DNA of 64,000 bases from Camellia lanceoleosa (taxonomy: Eukaryota; Streptophyta; Magnoliopsida; Ericales; Theaceae): NCBI GenBank assembly GCA_025200525.1, contig CM045759.1, forward strand, positions 124,001 through 188,000, written 5' to 3'. This document shows positions 23,667 to 34,944 of this stretch, piece by piece (the stretch's first letter is position 1; each line of letters opens with the position of its first letter). The notes under the pieces were generated by a model that had not been told where the DNA came from, searched no databases, and worked only from the letters and a program-made list of their open reading frames with translations. The position numbers and the translations under genes were made by a program.

Positions 23667-23721
23667 AGAATTGCAGCATGCCTGAACATGTCCCAAAAGA
23701 AAGTCAGGAATGCAACAGAGG
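23667..23721 (+). pseudogene. Sigma factor exon 5 with lost acceptor
   Basis: Reads RIAACLNMSQKKVRNATE and ends at donor GAG|GTACTA. The expected acceptor just before AGAATTGCA is TTTCGG instead of TTTCAG, so normal splicing to this exon should fail. Confidence 0.78.
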
Positions 23722-23816
23722 TACTAAATATTTTGAGCTCTATATTGTCTCAATAAGTTATTCCAGGTTTCCCTCCTTGTGTAATTTCTCCTTAATTAAT
23801 GTTAAATATCTTGTAG

Positions 23817-23894
23817 GCAATTAATAAGGTCATCTCACTTGATAAGGAAGCATTCCCCTCTTTAAATGGTCTTCTAGGAGAAACACTTCATAGT
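23817..23894 (+). pseudogene. Sigma factor exon 6
   Basis: Acceptor TTGTAG and donor AGT|GTAAGTG flank AINKVISLDKEAFPSLNG followed by LLGETLHS. No lesion is seen within this exon. Confidence 0.83.
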
Positions 23895-24060
23895 GTAAGT
23901 GTTCATATAGCAATTCAATTATCTCAATTTCAAAATAAACTTTTATTAACACTACTTCCCAAAAGAAAACTTTTATCAACACTACAATCCCATTTTTCTT
24001 TTCTTTTTTTTGTTGTGACTTATGAGATAAAGTTTTTGACTCCTCTTTCTATCTTTCCAG

Positions 24061-24123
24061 TACATTGCAGATAATCACCTTGAGAACAACCCATGGCATG
24101 GAGTAGATGAGTGGACACTCAAG
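24061..24123 (+). pseudogene. Sigma factor exon 7
   Basis: Acceptor TTCCAG, then YIADNHLENNPWHGVDEWTL, and donor AAG|GTAGTA. In frame and without stops. The following 7.6-kb intron holds a LINE fragment and the second copia element. Confidence 0.83.
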
Positions 24124-24284
24124 GTAGTAAAGCAACAAAAGAATTGTTTAATTGTTAGAATGTGAACTTTTTATTACAAAAATTTCAGTTTCAGAGCTGA
24201 ACGTGGAAAGTAAATTGCCTGCCTTTTTGTCTCCAATGAAAAATGATTAATAAATGGCAATGTTATGCATCAACGATTATCCCC

Positions 24285-25311
24285 TCATATTATCCAAACC
24301 AAACCAAATTAAGTCTTGGTCCCAATCAAGTAGTGTTAGCTACATGAATAATTTTTCGCCATTCAACTCTATCAGCTATGTGTTCAGCTAAATTAAATAA
24401 ATTCATATCTCTTTTTACTACCGCATCCCATGTCAACTTAGGTCTTCCCCTTCCCCAGCATCTCCATTTATGGTGATCCTATCACTCTTCCTTACCATTG
24501 CATCTATAGGTCGTCATTTTACATGACCAAACCATCTTAATATGTTCTCTCTCAATTTATCTTCAATAGGTGCTACTCCTATCATTTCATGAATATATTT
24601 ATGTTTAATTCTATCTTTTATAGTCTTACCACATCCATCTAAGCAATCTCATCTCAGCTTCCTTCATTTTATGAACATGTTCTTAACAGTTTGTCCCATA
24701 AAGCATCATTGACCTTATGGTAGTTCTATAAATTTTTTCTTTCAATTTAGTTGGAATTCGTTGATTACATAATATGCCAAACACACTCCTCTACTTGAGC
24801 CAACGTACTTTGATTCTATAAATCACATCATCTCCGACCTCACCATCCTTATTGATAATCGAACTTATGTAATGAAAATATTCACTATTTGTTATCTTCT
24901 AGTTTTCAATCTTCATTTCTCCATTATTTCCACTTTTGCTATTGCTAAAGTTACAATCTATTATTTCTCTACTAATTTTAAGCCCTTTTGACTCAAGTGC
25001 TCCTCTCTAAATTTCTAATTTAGTGTTAATTCCTTTCTTAGTTTCATCTACTAGAACAATATCATCAGCAAACAACATACATCATGGGCTGTGATCATAA
25101 ATGTGTTTAGTTAATTAATCCATGATTGGGAACTCACTAGTTTCTCCTGCAGATGATCTATTGTAGTCACAGCTCCATTATAAATATCCTTTATCGCATC
25201 AATCTATCCTTTGGTTACAATGTTTGCCTCTAACACCCACCATATTATGTCTCTAGGAACCCTATCATAAGCTTTTTCTAGATCTATATAAACCATATAT
25301 CCCCTCATATT
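24285..25311 (-). mobile_element. L1-type LINE fragment, reverse transcriptase remnant
   Basis: The minus strand, read from 25300 down, gives YMVYIDLEKAYDRVPRDIIW, then WVLEANIVTKG. Near 25075 there is a degenerate YADD region (CMLFADDIVLVDE, catalytic ADD kept), GINTKLEI, ESKGLKIS, and the 3' end NLFNLAEHIADR with HVANT near 24350. Stops and frameshifts are frequent. The 5' part is missing. Copia element 2 begins at the 5' edge. Confidence 0.85.
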
Positions 25312-25675
25312 TGTTGAGCCTACTAAGCCAACAAGAACAAGGCCTGCATATAATTGAATTGCAGCGTCAACTCAATCCTCACTTCACCTCGGCTACAAAA
25401 GCAAGCCACTTCACTTGACCACAAGCCACACTTGACCGATTCTGACAACGACCAATAATTCTGAAGTAGCCCACAGTTGCCAAAGCAGTTGTAACTAAAC
25501 GTGTGGCAGTTGTAACTAACTTGTGATATACATATTCTGTTAGACTGTTAGAGATTCTAGAAGACTGTATTAGATCTCTATATATAGATACTATCTTGAG
25601 TAAATTGTAAAGAGGTGAGCTATCGATGAATGAAAATATACGAATGTTGAGTCTCTGTTTTCATAACTTTCTTCA
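25312..25675 (+). repeat. 5' LTR of copia element 2
   Basis: Starts TGTTGAGCCTACTAAGCC and ends CTTTCTTCA before the primer site. The TATATATAGATAC stretch near 25580 may be its TATA region. Confidence 0.92.
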
Positions 25676-25687
25676 TGGTATCAAAGC
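25676..25687 (+). other. Primer binding site of copia element 2
   Basis: TGGTATCAAAGC abuts the 5' LTR, an initiator-Met-tRNA type primer site with one change from the usual TGGTATCAGAGC. Confidence 0.88.
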
Positions 25688-25786
25688 ATCAATCTCTTGC
25701 GAGTTGATCCTCATCTGTGTTCAATCTTGATTCATCTTCCTGTTCCAGTCAATTCGATATCTTCAAATTCTGTTCCAGTCAATTCA

Positions 25787-26473
25787 ATGTCTTCAAATTC
25801 GATTCCTTCTAATCTTTCTCTTCTCATTTCCAATCTGTCTTCGTTTATCACTGTCAAGCTTGATGCTTCAAATTTTCTGATTTGGAAAAATCAAACTCAG
25901 AATATTTTGAAAGCTACTGATTTACTTGGAATTGTTGATGGTACTTCACCTTGTCCATCCGTTACAATCAAAGATGATTCTGGATCAGAGGTTGATAATC
26001 CTGCCTATTTTCAATGGAAACTTGTAGATGCACATCTTCTTAGTTGCATAACTGCAACTTTATCACCTGCACTCTATTCCACAGTTCTTCATCTTCATAG
26101 TTGTTCTAAGGTTTGGAGTGCTTTGCACAAAAGGTTTACTGCACTTTCTCGATCTCTTGTGCATCAACTCAAGAACAAACTAAACAGTGTTACCAAGAAA
26201 ACTGATTCAATAGAGGCATATCTCATAAAAATCAAAGAGTTAGTGAGTCAGTTAGCTCTTGCCTCTGCATTCATTGATGATGAAGATCTCGTGCTTCTGA
26301 TCTTGAATGGACTTCCTGAATAATATGATGCATTTAAGACAACAATTAGAGCTCGTTCAGAATCCATTTCAATGGATGAACTGAGTTCTCTGCTTCTCTC
26401 TGAAGCCATACATGTTGAGTCTAAACATCACAAAGATCATACTGAGCCTACTGTGGCCTTCTCTTCTGTTTGA
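25787..26473 (+). pseudogene. Gag of copia element 2, with stops
   Basis: From ATGTCTTCAAATTC it reads FLIWKNQTQNILKATDLLGI, AHLLSCITATLSPALYSTV, SKVWSALHKRFTALSRS and LVLLILNGLPE. A TAA at 26321 replaces a Glu codon (family PEEYDAF), and a TGA follows at 26471. The zinc knuckle is further on at ~26676 in the next open stretch. Confidence 0.88.
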
Positions 26474-29400
26474 GGTTCTTTGAATTATACCTATCGAGGT
26501 TTTGGATATCGAGGAAGATATTCTAGAGGAGGACGAGGAGGTCGTTCATATGGCTCTCAAAATAATCATTCACAGAATCAGTATTTCTCTGGTTCCTCTT
26601 CTTCTAGTTATCCTAAGAATCATGCTAGCCGTGGTTCATTTCGAGGACGAGGTCGATCTGCTTCTTCTCTGACCTGTCAAATTTGTGGAGGACATGGTCA
26701 CGCTGCTTTAGATTGCTGGTATAGAATGGATCCACAGTTCCAATCTACCACTTCTACACAGAACAATTCAAAGGCCTTTGTTGCTTCCTCTCATACAGCT
26801 TCTTCCTCTTCAGCCCCTTGGTATCTCGACTCTGCAGCTACTGAGCATATCACACCTAATTTGAATAATCTCACTTCTTCTCATCCTTATCACAGATCTG
26901 ATCAAATAACAGTTGGTGATGGTAATACAGTTCCTATTCATCACACTGGTAATGGCTTACTTTCTACACCTCATTTTTCTTTTCTACTGAACAATGTTTT
27001 ACATACTCCTTCTATTTCCTCTAATCTTGTTTCTGTTCACAAATTAGCCAAAGATAATAATTGTTCCATTACTTTTGATGATTCTACATTTGTGGTTCAG
27101 GACAAGGCTTCGAAGAAAATTCTTCATCAAGGTTCTAATATCAATGGCTTATACTATTTTAATCCATCTCTTTCTGCTACTGCCATCTCACCACCTATGT
27201 TGCATGCTCATCTCAGTTCTTCTCATGCTGTTGTACCTGTTTCTACTTCTGTTTGGCATAATAGATTAGGCCATCCATCTGTAATAAAGTTGCATCATCT
27301 CATGCCTTACTTGTCTGTTTCTAAGTCTGATCATAAGTCTACTACTTTTGATTGTACTGACTGTTGTGTAGCTAAGAGTCATAAGCTTCCTTTTCATTTG
27401 TCCAATTCTACTGTAAATGCACCACTTTCCCTCATCCATAGTGATGTTTGGGGTCCATATGCTTTTAGTTCTGGTTACAAGTATTATGTTCTGTTTGTTG
27501 ATAATTTTAGTAGATTTACCTGGCTTTAGCCTTTGGCTTATAAAAGTGAAGTTTGTGCTAAATTCATGGAGTTTAAGGCTTATGTTGAAAATCAATTTGC
27601 CACTACTTTACATATTTTAAGAACTTCCAAAATGAAAACATATTTGACTACTCCTGGAATTATTCATCAGCATTCTTGTCCCTATACTCCCTCTCAGAAT
27701 GGTATTGCTGAGAGGAAGCACAAACATATCACTGAGACTGCTACAGCTCTTCTCCATCATTCTTCTGTTCCTTTGCACTACTGGTTTGATGCCATAGCTA
27801 TTGCTACTTTTCTTATTAATAGACTACCATCCTCCACTCTTAATCACAAGTCTCCTTTTGAAGTTCTTTTTAAAACCATACCAGACTTTTCCTATTTTAA
27901 AACTTTTGGCTGCTAATGCTTTCCTTGGTTCAAGCCTTATCAGTCTACTAAACTTCAACCCAAATCTATGGCATGTGTCTTTCTTGGCTACCATCCTTTT
28001 GCCAAAGGCTACAGGTGTCTTGATCCTAACTCTGGCAAAGTTTATCTCTCTAGACATGTTGTCTTTCATGAGCATATCTTTCATTTTGCTTCCTCCTCTT
28101 CACCTGCTCCTTCTCTTCCTTATTTACATTCTTTTTTCTGGCCTTCTTCCTCACCATCCCATCCTTCTCCTCATCTTTCTCCAGTGCAGTCCCAGATTCA
28201 TGCTCGTGATTTGCTTCTCGAATCTGAAGTCACGATGCTTCTCAGTCTGAGAATCAACGGCATTCACCTCGAGAATCGGCATTCACCTCAGTTCATGACA
28301 TTCACATCAGATTCAGGCACAGCATTCACATCAGATTCAGGCCCAGAATCAGCAGCATTCCCAATCTGCTTCTCAAGCCCAGAATCAACAGCATTCCCAA
28401 TCTGCCCAGAATCAACAGAATTCACATCAGATTCAGGCACAAAATCAGCAGCATTCACACTCTACTTCTCAAGCACAACATCATTTTGCTTCTCAAGGAC
28501 AGCATCAGCAGTATTCACAATCTGCTTCTCAGAACTCTCAGTCATAGCATCCTCATACTTAGACACAGACTCAGAATTCCTCTGCTTCTCTTCCCTTTGT
28601 TTCTTCTCCTACAATGTCTCCCATTCCTATTCAATCTATTGCCATCCAACTACCTCCTCTACCTTTTACTTCCTCTAATATCCATCCTATGATCACTAGA
28701 TCCAAATCTGTTGCATCCCCTCATTGTTTAGCTACTGCTTAGACTATTGCTTCTTTCTCAGATTCAGAACCACCTTCCTACAAAGAGGCCTTACTTTCAC
28801 CCATCTGGCATAAGGCTGTGCTTGAAGAATTTCATGCCTTGCAAAAACAAAACACTTGGTCCTTAGTCTCTCTTCCACCTACTAAAAATGCTATTGGGTG
28901 TAAATGGGTTTTCAAGGTGAAAAGGAACTCCGATGGATCCATTGCCCGATATAAGGCTCGCTTAGTGGCCAAAGGGTACTTACAACAAGAAGGACTTGAT
29001 TTTCATGAAACCTTTAGCCCCGTTGCTAAGCAACCTACTATTCGAATTTTGCTTTGCCTTGCTCTTCATCATAACTGATCTCTTAAGCAATTGGATATTT
29101 CCAATGCCTTCCTTCATGGCATTCTTGATGAAGAAGTGTTTATGCTTCAACCTCCAGGGTTTGTAGATCCTTCCTTCCCTTCCCATGTGTGCAAACTTCA
29201 TAAAGCCTTATATGGTCTCAAACAAGCTCCCCAGGCATGGTATTCCACCTTTTCTACCTTCTTACTTTCCCAAGGTTTTGTCAATAGTAAATGTGATTCC
29301 TCCCTCTTCATTCAAAGAACTTTTACCTCAATTACTTACTTACTCATCTATGTTGATGATATCTTGCTTACTGGAAATAATTCTGTCCATATTCAGCAAC

Positions 29401-30384
29401 TTATCACTCACATGCATAATGCCTTTTCTATGAAGGAATTAGGGAATATTTCCTATTTCCTTGGCATCTCTGTTCAGTCTACCAATACAGGATATTTTCT
29501 GTCTCAGCAAAAATATGCCAAGGACATCCTCTTGAAAGCAGGTCTTTCTGCTTGTAAACCTTGTTCCTCTCCTATTTCTGTCAAGCCCAGCATTCCTCCA
29601 AATGCTTCTCTTCCATTTGATAACCTTGCTCTGTATAGGAGTCTTGTTGGAGCCTTACAATATCTTACAATTACCTGACCTGATCTTTCTTTGGCTGTCA
29701 ATCAAGCATGTCAGCACATGCATGCTTCTCTGATGGGTTACTTTCTTTCTTTGTTAAAAGGATTCTGAGATTTGTACAGGGTACTCTCCCTCATGGGTTG
29801 CACCATACTCCTAGTTCTTTTGACCTTCATGGTTTTTCAGATGCTAATTGGGATGGTGATATTCATAATAAAAAATCTATCTCAGGTTACTGTGTGTTTT
29901 TTGGGGGATAATCTAGTGTCGTGGTCTGCAAAGAAACAGGCCACTGTGTCCCGCTGATCAACTGAGGCAGAGTATCGTACTTTAGCACATACTGCTGCTG
30001 AGCTTAGTTGGATTATCATGTTGCTCACTGAAATAGGTATCTCTTCATCTACCATACCTGTGCTTTGATGTGATAATCTGTCTGCCATGGCTTTGGCTTC
30101 CAATCCCGTATTTCATTCTCGCTCAAAGCATATCGAAATCGATTGTCATTTTGTGCGAGATAAAATTTTGGCTAAGCAGTTTGTTGTTCAATACATTCCT
30201 ACTGTTGATCAACTAGCAGATTTGTTTACCAAGCCCTTGTCTGTTTCACGATTTCAGTATCTCAAGGACAAGCTCATGGTTTTTGAGCAGCCCATCAGCT
30301 TGCAGGGGAATGTTGAGCCTACTGAGCCAACAAGAACAAGGCCTGCATATAATTCAGCTACAGCTTCAACTCAATCCTCACTTT
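26474..30384 (+). pseudogene. Pol of copia element 2, degenerate
   Basis: Zinc knuckle CQICGGHGHAALDC, protease WYLDSAATEH, integrase HHCC (WHNRLGHPS, CTDCCVAKSHKLPF) and IHSDVWGPY. The middle of the integrase core is deleted near 27630 (LRTSKMKTYLTT stands where copia has a DGGGEY motif), removing one catalytic Asp. GIAERKHKH, RVT_2 (NTWSLVSLPP, ARYKARLVAKGYLQQ), YVDDILLTG and RNase H (FSDANWDGD, EAEY) follow, with stops between. The linker 28250-28560 is a Gln/Ser-rich tandem repeat. Confidence 0.9.
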
Positions 30385-30658
30385 AGCCTCAGCTGCAAAA
30401 GCAAGCCACTTCACTTCAATCACAAGCCACACTTCAGCCACAGTTACAGCAACAGCCAACAGTTACAGAAGCAACCACAATTGCCAAAGCAGTTGTAACT
30501 AACTTGTGATATACATATTCTGTTAGACTGTTAGAGATTCTAGAAGACTGTATTAGATCTCTATATATAGATACTATCTTGAGTAAATTGTAAAGAGGTA
30601 AGCTATCAATAAATGAAAATATACTAATGTTGAGTCTCTATTTTTATAACCTTCTTCA
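30311..30658 (+). repeat. 3' LTR of copia element 2
   Basis: Starts TGTTGAGCCTACTGAGCC after the purine tract GCAGGGGAA and ends ACCTTCTTCA, followed by the ATATT duplication. Confidence 0.92.
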
Positions 30659-30663
30659 ATATT

Positions 30664-31739
30664 ATCCGGCTCAAAATGAAAATTTGATACCCCTAAGTAT
30701 TTAAATTATTGTTTGCAACATCCCTTGAGACCTACTCTCATGCATTGGGGAGAGAGGCTCTCATAAGACTTGTATCTTAAAGCTTGCCTTTGACCTAAAA
30801 CCCACTTTATGAATTCATTAAAAGGTAAAGGCTTTCATCAGAGTCCAGGACTTACAGTATCATTGCAGTTTGTACTTCTATCCTGAAACTTATTCAATGA
30901 TATTTTAGTCTTTTGTTGTCAAACATATTTAAAGTTTGCAAAACAATTTTTGTTTTATTTGACATTGTAGATTTGAGAAAACCGATGTTTGGAAGGTAAA
31001 GACCACTGGCTCACAAATTCTTTCCAAGTTTGTTGGTGGTTTAGGTTTTCAAATGTAGGTAAAACTGTTCAACTCGACTATAATCAAGTTGGTAAATGCA
31101 AACATGACCCAATCATAATTGGATCAACTATAATCAGCCTGGTTGTGACTGACCCATATGCCAAGTTTAGAAAGTGAAAAAGTAAATAATGTCTTGGTAC
31201 TAAAATAACGTTATTGGAAGAATATATATATGTACATATATGAAAGAACAACTTCTACCAATAAAAGTTCCTATTTATTGGGATATTGGATTGGAAGGTC
31301 TATGCTAACCAAACTATTGGCAGTCAGGTTAGATTTGGGGTGATCTTTTTGTAGTCCAAGGGTGGACCCACCCTGAAACCCTTTATTTTGGGCTGGTTGG
31401 TGGTTTTTCACTAGCTGCTTGCATGGTTATATATTCGCACCTGGATATGCACATGCCAATTTTTTTGTATTTTTTTATTACAATTAAGTAACATTCACTA
31501 AAAGCAACAAGAAGGGGACACAACCAATATACATGCACATACACACCTGCATATATATGTATATATATATTTCTTATACATAGAGACAGTCTTTTATTTG
31601 TATTGTGTTGCTATGATATGCCAATTGAATTTTTAGCCATTTGTTCTACCGAGTTTTTTTGTCTATATATACATTTTTTGATGTTGTTTTCACTTTCTAG
31701 ACTAGTGAGGAAAATTAACACCAATAATTCATTTTGCAG
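30664..31739 (+). other. Rest of sigma factor intron 7
   Basis: No gene or recognisable element; short AT repeats near 31215 and 31550. It ends in the TTTTGCAG acceptor. Confidence 0.6.
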
Positions 31740-31850
31740 GATGAGGTAAACAAACTAATTAGTACAACTAAGAGAACGGGAGAGTGATATTATTCTACTT
31801 TACTATGGCCTGGACAATGAATGTCTTACTTGGGAGGATATTAGTAAACG
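31740..31850 (+). pseudogene. Sigma factor exon 8 (region 4.1), frameshifted
   Basis: Acceptor TTTTGCAG, then DEVNKLISTTKRT. One surplus base (or a two-base loss) near 31778 moves the conserved part to another frame, where it reads ESDIILLYYGLDNE and CLTWEDISK. The donor is ACG|GTGGGT. Confidence 0.84.
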
Positions 31851-32341
31851 GTGGGTACATTATCCATGACATCTCTCAGGTGGAAAAATGTGCTCATATA
31901 TTGACCATATACTTATAAAATGCTCTAGAGTTGATTCTGTCATGCATGTTCTTGAAATAAAAGGAAGAAAGCAGATTTTCAGTTATATTATAGGAAAACA
32001 CCTTTTTCAATTTCTTTTCATGTGGTCAGGACTTTAGAATCAAGTCATTCAGATGAATTTTAGGTCTCTGATTAGTGAAACTTCTTGTATGTAATTTTGA
32101 CATGATTTAAATTTCCATTTATAGAGATAGTAGCCAATCATCAAGGTTATTTACTTATGCAGTTCATGTGTAAGCTAGATCATGTAATTTGAACCTATAC
32201 ATTGGTGCTTTATTGCAATTTCAAAGTCTTTTTTCCCTGCCAACTCATAGAAATGCTTAACTACTTTTCCTCTTCTTTCTTTATTTCTTTTAAAATCCAA
32301 ATTCAGTAGTTTTGATGATTTAATTTTGCCCAAACCTCCAG

Positions 32342-32450
32342 GATAGGTTTGTCCAGGGAAAGAGTTAGGCAAGTTGGACTCCTTGCACTACAGAAACTAA
32401 AACATGCTGCAAGGAAGAGAAGGCTGGAGGCCATGCTAGTGAAACATTGA
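32342..32450 (+). pseudogene. Sigma factor last exon (region 4.2, helix-turn-helix)
   Basis: Acceptor CTCCAG, then IGLSRERVRQVGLL, ALQKLKHAARKRR, LEAMLVKH and TGA. This is the promoter -35 recognition helix and natural C-terminus of the plastid sigma family. The exon itself is intact. Confidence 0.88.
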
Positions 32451-32954
32451 TTTGTTATGTTTGTTATAGAAAATAGAAATTGCATGTAAATATATATCAA
32501 CAAAGTAAAGTTGGAATCTCCAATTTATTTTCTCATCTTGAATAAGTTCAATAAATGGTGATGGAAAAAAAGCTACACAACAACTTTTATGTTGGAAGAA
32601 TCAAACACCTAATAAAGAGCGAACTTTTAACATAAAGCGACAATCTCTTATGTATACTTCTGATAGATTTTCTGTATTGTGTCAATTAAGCACCTCTACT
32701 AATGTCTTTATTGGGAAATTGTTTTCTGTATATTCATGATGGGCATGCTGGGAATCCAATGGAAATGAAATAAATTAGCATGTGATGAATATACGAGTAT
32801 CTTTTCTTTTCTTTACTTTTTTTCCTTTCAGCATTAGAGTGATCTCTCCTCGATGGATACGCAGAATTTTTGTTGTTTCAGAGATTTAGAAATAATGTAC
32901 AACTTGGGATTGATGCAATTTCTATATATGACTACTTTCAAACTCTCATGTTTT

Positions 32955-33300
32955 AATTTTGCGTAAATTACATTTTTTTACTCTCGAACTCTAATCTAAA
33001 TCTCACCTTGGCTCCTCATCTTCTAATTGCAACAATTAAGTTATTAAATTTTAATCCTTATTTTAATATAGTCCTTCCATCATCCCACCATTTGAAATTT
33101 GAGTGAAATTTGGAGGGTGAAAAGTTTAATTTGTCGCACAATTTTTCTCTCTATGAACCTAAATGTGCTCACATAGCCCCTACGTGATTGGAGGATCATA
33201 TTTAAACTAGAGTTAAAATTTAAAATTTTAATTATTGAAATTAAAAGATGAGAGATTGAACTTAAATTTTGATCAAGTTCAAGGGTAAAAAGTGGAAGAA
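32955..33300. mobile_element. MITE-like inverted repeat downstream of sigma factor
   Basis: The left end (TTTTTTACTCTCGAACTCTA ... CTCATCTTCTAATTGCAACA) and the right end read inverted (CTTTTTACCCTTGAACTTGA ... CTCATCTTTTAATTTCAATA) match loosely over ~90 bp. No ORF. The surrounding 32451-32954 and 33301-33982 are AT-rich without genes. Confidence 0.6.
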
Positions 33301-33991
33301 AGCATTCCAGTTTATATGTTTGGTATGTTGGAATGATGTCTAAAATGAAATGGAACTTAAATTAAACTATTTCGTAAAAAAAATGATTCCTTAGACGTTT
33401 CGGTTAAATTTTGGGAAAATGGCACTTTAATATAAATAATTATTTTCCAATTTAATTGAGTTTTTGGAACTTATTTTTTGATTTTTTTTAATAAATAAAA
33501 TAAGTTTGAAAGAAAATTTTAAATGCCAAAAAATATATTTTTGGATTTTCAAAAATATTTCTGTTCAAAAAAGAGAAAAACGTATGAAAATAATTTGTTC
33601 ATTATCATTTATATATTTTTCACCCAACTAATTTTTAAATTTTTTACCAAAAAAAAAAAAAAAGATTTTAAACTGAACCAAACATAGATGTGTTTGGATC
33701 TATATAAACGATGGCCATGATATAAAAGTAATATGATAAAAAAAAGTAATAGAAGTACGATGAAAAAGGGAAGAGAAGGAGACGGTGGAGGCTGGGAATG
33801 AATTTGGAGAGGAAGAAGAGATGGAGATCTAGAATTTGGGTTTGGATTTAAGATTTGAATTTTAAATTGTGGGTTTTGAATTAGACATTAGTTTTATGAG
33901 TAAATCAGAAAAAAATTACAAATATTAAAGGTCAAAATGAAAAAAAAAATAAACAAACAAACAAACAAACCTTGTCTATAAAAACTTAAAG

Positions 33992-34180
33992 GGGTAAATT
34001 ACACTTACCTCCCCTAAAGTTTACCTTAATTACAAATACATCCCCTCTAGTTTCAAAAATTACACAAATCTTTCTTACTTTTGAACATAATAGTCAGATT
34101 CCTCCTTCCCGTTAAAAGAGCCTAAATGATGTTAACTTGACAGTAGAATTGACCATAATACCCTTTAACTACATTGTGAA
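33992..34180 (+). repeat. Left terminal inverted repeat of the MULE
   Basis: Begins GGGTAAATTACACTTACCTC and runs through CATAATACCCTTTA; matched in reverse by 38900-39097. Confidence 0.9.
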
Positions 34181-34944
34181 AAGACACAACTAACCTTTAA
34201 TGTAAAAACAAACCCTCTCATTCATTCTTTACTAGGGTTCATGATCAGAAAAGCGAAATGAAGAGAAGAGTGAGCAACGAAGGAATAGAAGAGAAGAAAG
34301 AGTAGTCATTTTGTCGAAGATTTGCTCCAATTATCTTTCACAGTGCAAAGTGTGAAAGATTTTAATCGGTTTGTTTTGTTATTTAGGGCTTCCAAGTAAG
34401 TTTTCTAACAAATCTATTCAATATTAAAATTTCCTGGAAAAAAAATATTCAATACGTGGGTTTAGGGTTTATGAATGAAGGAATTTTAGAGTTTTGGGAG
34501 TTTTATTTGTGTAAGTTTGAACTAATTTTTATGATTTTAGAGTTTTATTTTTGGGTATTTAGGGGTTTTCCAGTTTTTAATCAAATATTATAATTTTTTG
34601 AATTATTAAAGATCATTACTTACTAGATTTGGAGTACAAAAATGTTTGTTAGATTTTATTGAATTATTGATTTAGGGTTTTTTTTTTTTAGATTTTGTTC
34701 AATGTTTATTGATTTAGGGTTTTATTATCTGTTTAATATTGTGAAAAATATATACGAAAATTGTAATTTTTTGGATTATTAAACATATTATTTAATATTG
34801 TGAATTATTCATTGATTGGAATTTGTTTATCTGTTTCAATCATGCTAGCATTGGAATTGGTTGAATTTGTTTCACTAAAATTTATTGAATTGGTTCAATC
34901 TATTTATCTGTTCAAATAAAATGTTCTTTTATTACTATTTCAGC
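34181..34944. other. AT-rich MULE interior left of the LTR fragment
   Basis: No coding frame. It contains several TTTAGGGTTT words and TTATTGAATT-type repeats. Nothing else is recognised. Confidence 0.5.

Larger units (their letters stand above)
25312..30658 (+). mobile_element. Ty1/copia retrotransposon 2 in sigma factor intron 7
   Basis: A complete but degenerate element. LTRs are 25312-25675 and 30311-30658. The primer site TGGTATCAAAGC is at 25676, and there is an AT-rich linker before reverse transcriptase. The target duplication ATATT is present at 25307-25311 and 30659-30663. It is related in protein sequence to copia element 1 but has different LTRs. Many stops (26322, 26471, 27527, 29076, 29676, 29956, 30066) show it is long dead. 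Confidence 0.94.
9191..32450 (+). pseudogene. Plastid sigma factor gene (SIG3/sigC type), disrupted
   Basis: An exon-by-exon reading matches a plastid sigma-70-like factor, the nuclear-encoded promoter-recognition subunit of the bacterial-type plastid RNA polymerase. Visible are region 2 (LAREKLAMSN, MSIAQRYDN, MADLIQ, IEKFDSSKGF), region 3 (LRL|PTHLHERL) and region 4 (YYGLDNECLTWEDISKR, IGLSRERVRQVG), ending LEAMLVKH-stop. The N-terminal reading SVEALLLLQKSM and the C-terminus fit SIG3 better than other plastid sigmas, by memory. Lesions: TAG at 9452; acceptor AA at 11227; copia inside an exon at 11410; frameshift near 16955; 4.3-kb insertion inside an exon at 19110; +2 at 23438; acceptor GG at 23665; frameshift near 31778. 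Introns also hold LINE, MITE and copia insertions. It cannot make a full protein. A functional paralogue elsewhere is expected but not visible. Confidence 0.87.

Noticed and set aside
26480..27529. Intact gag-pol gene at 26.5 kb
   Set aside because: The frame is only a stretch between stops of copia element 2, and the integrase core is deleted downstream.
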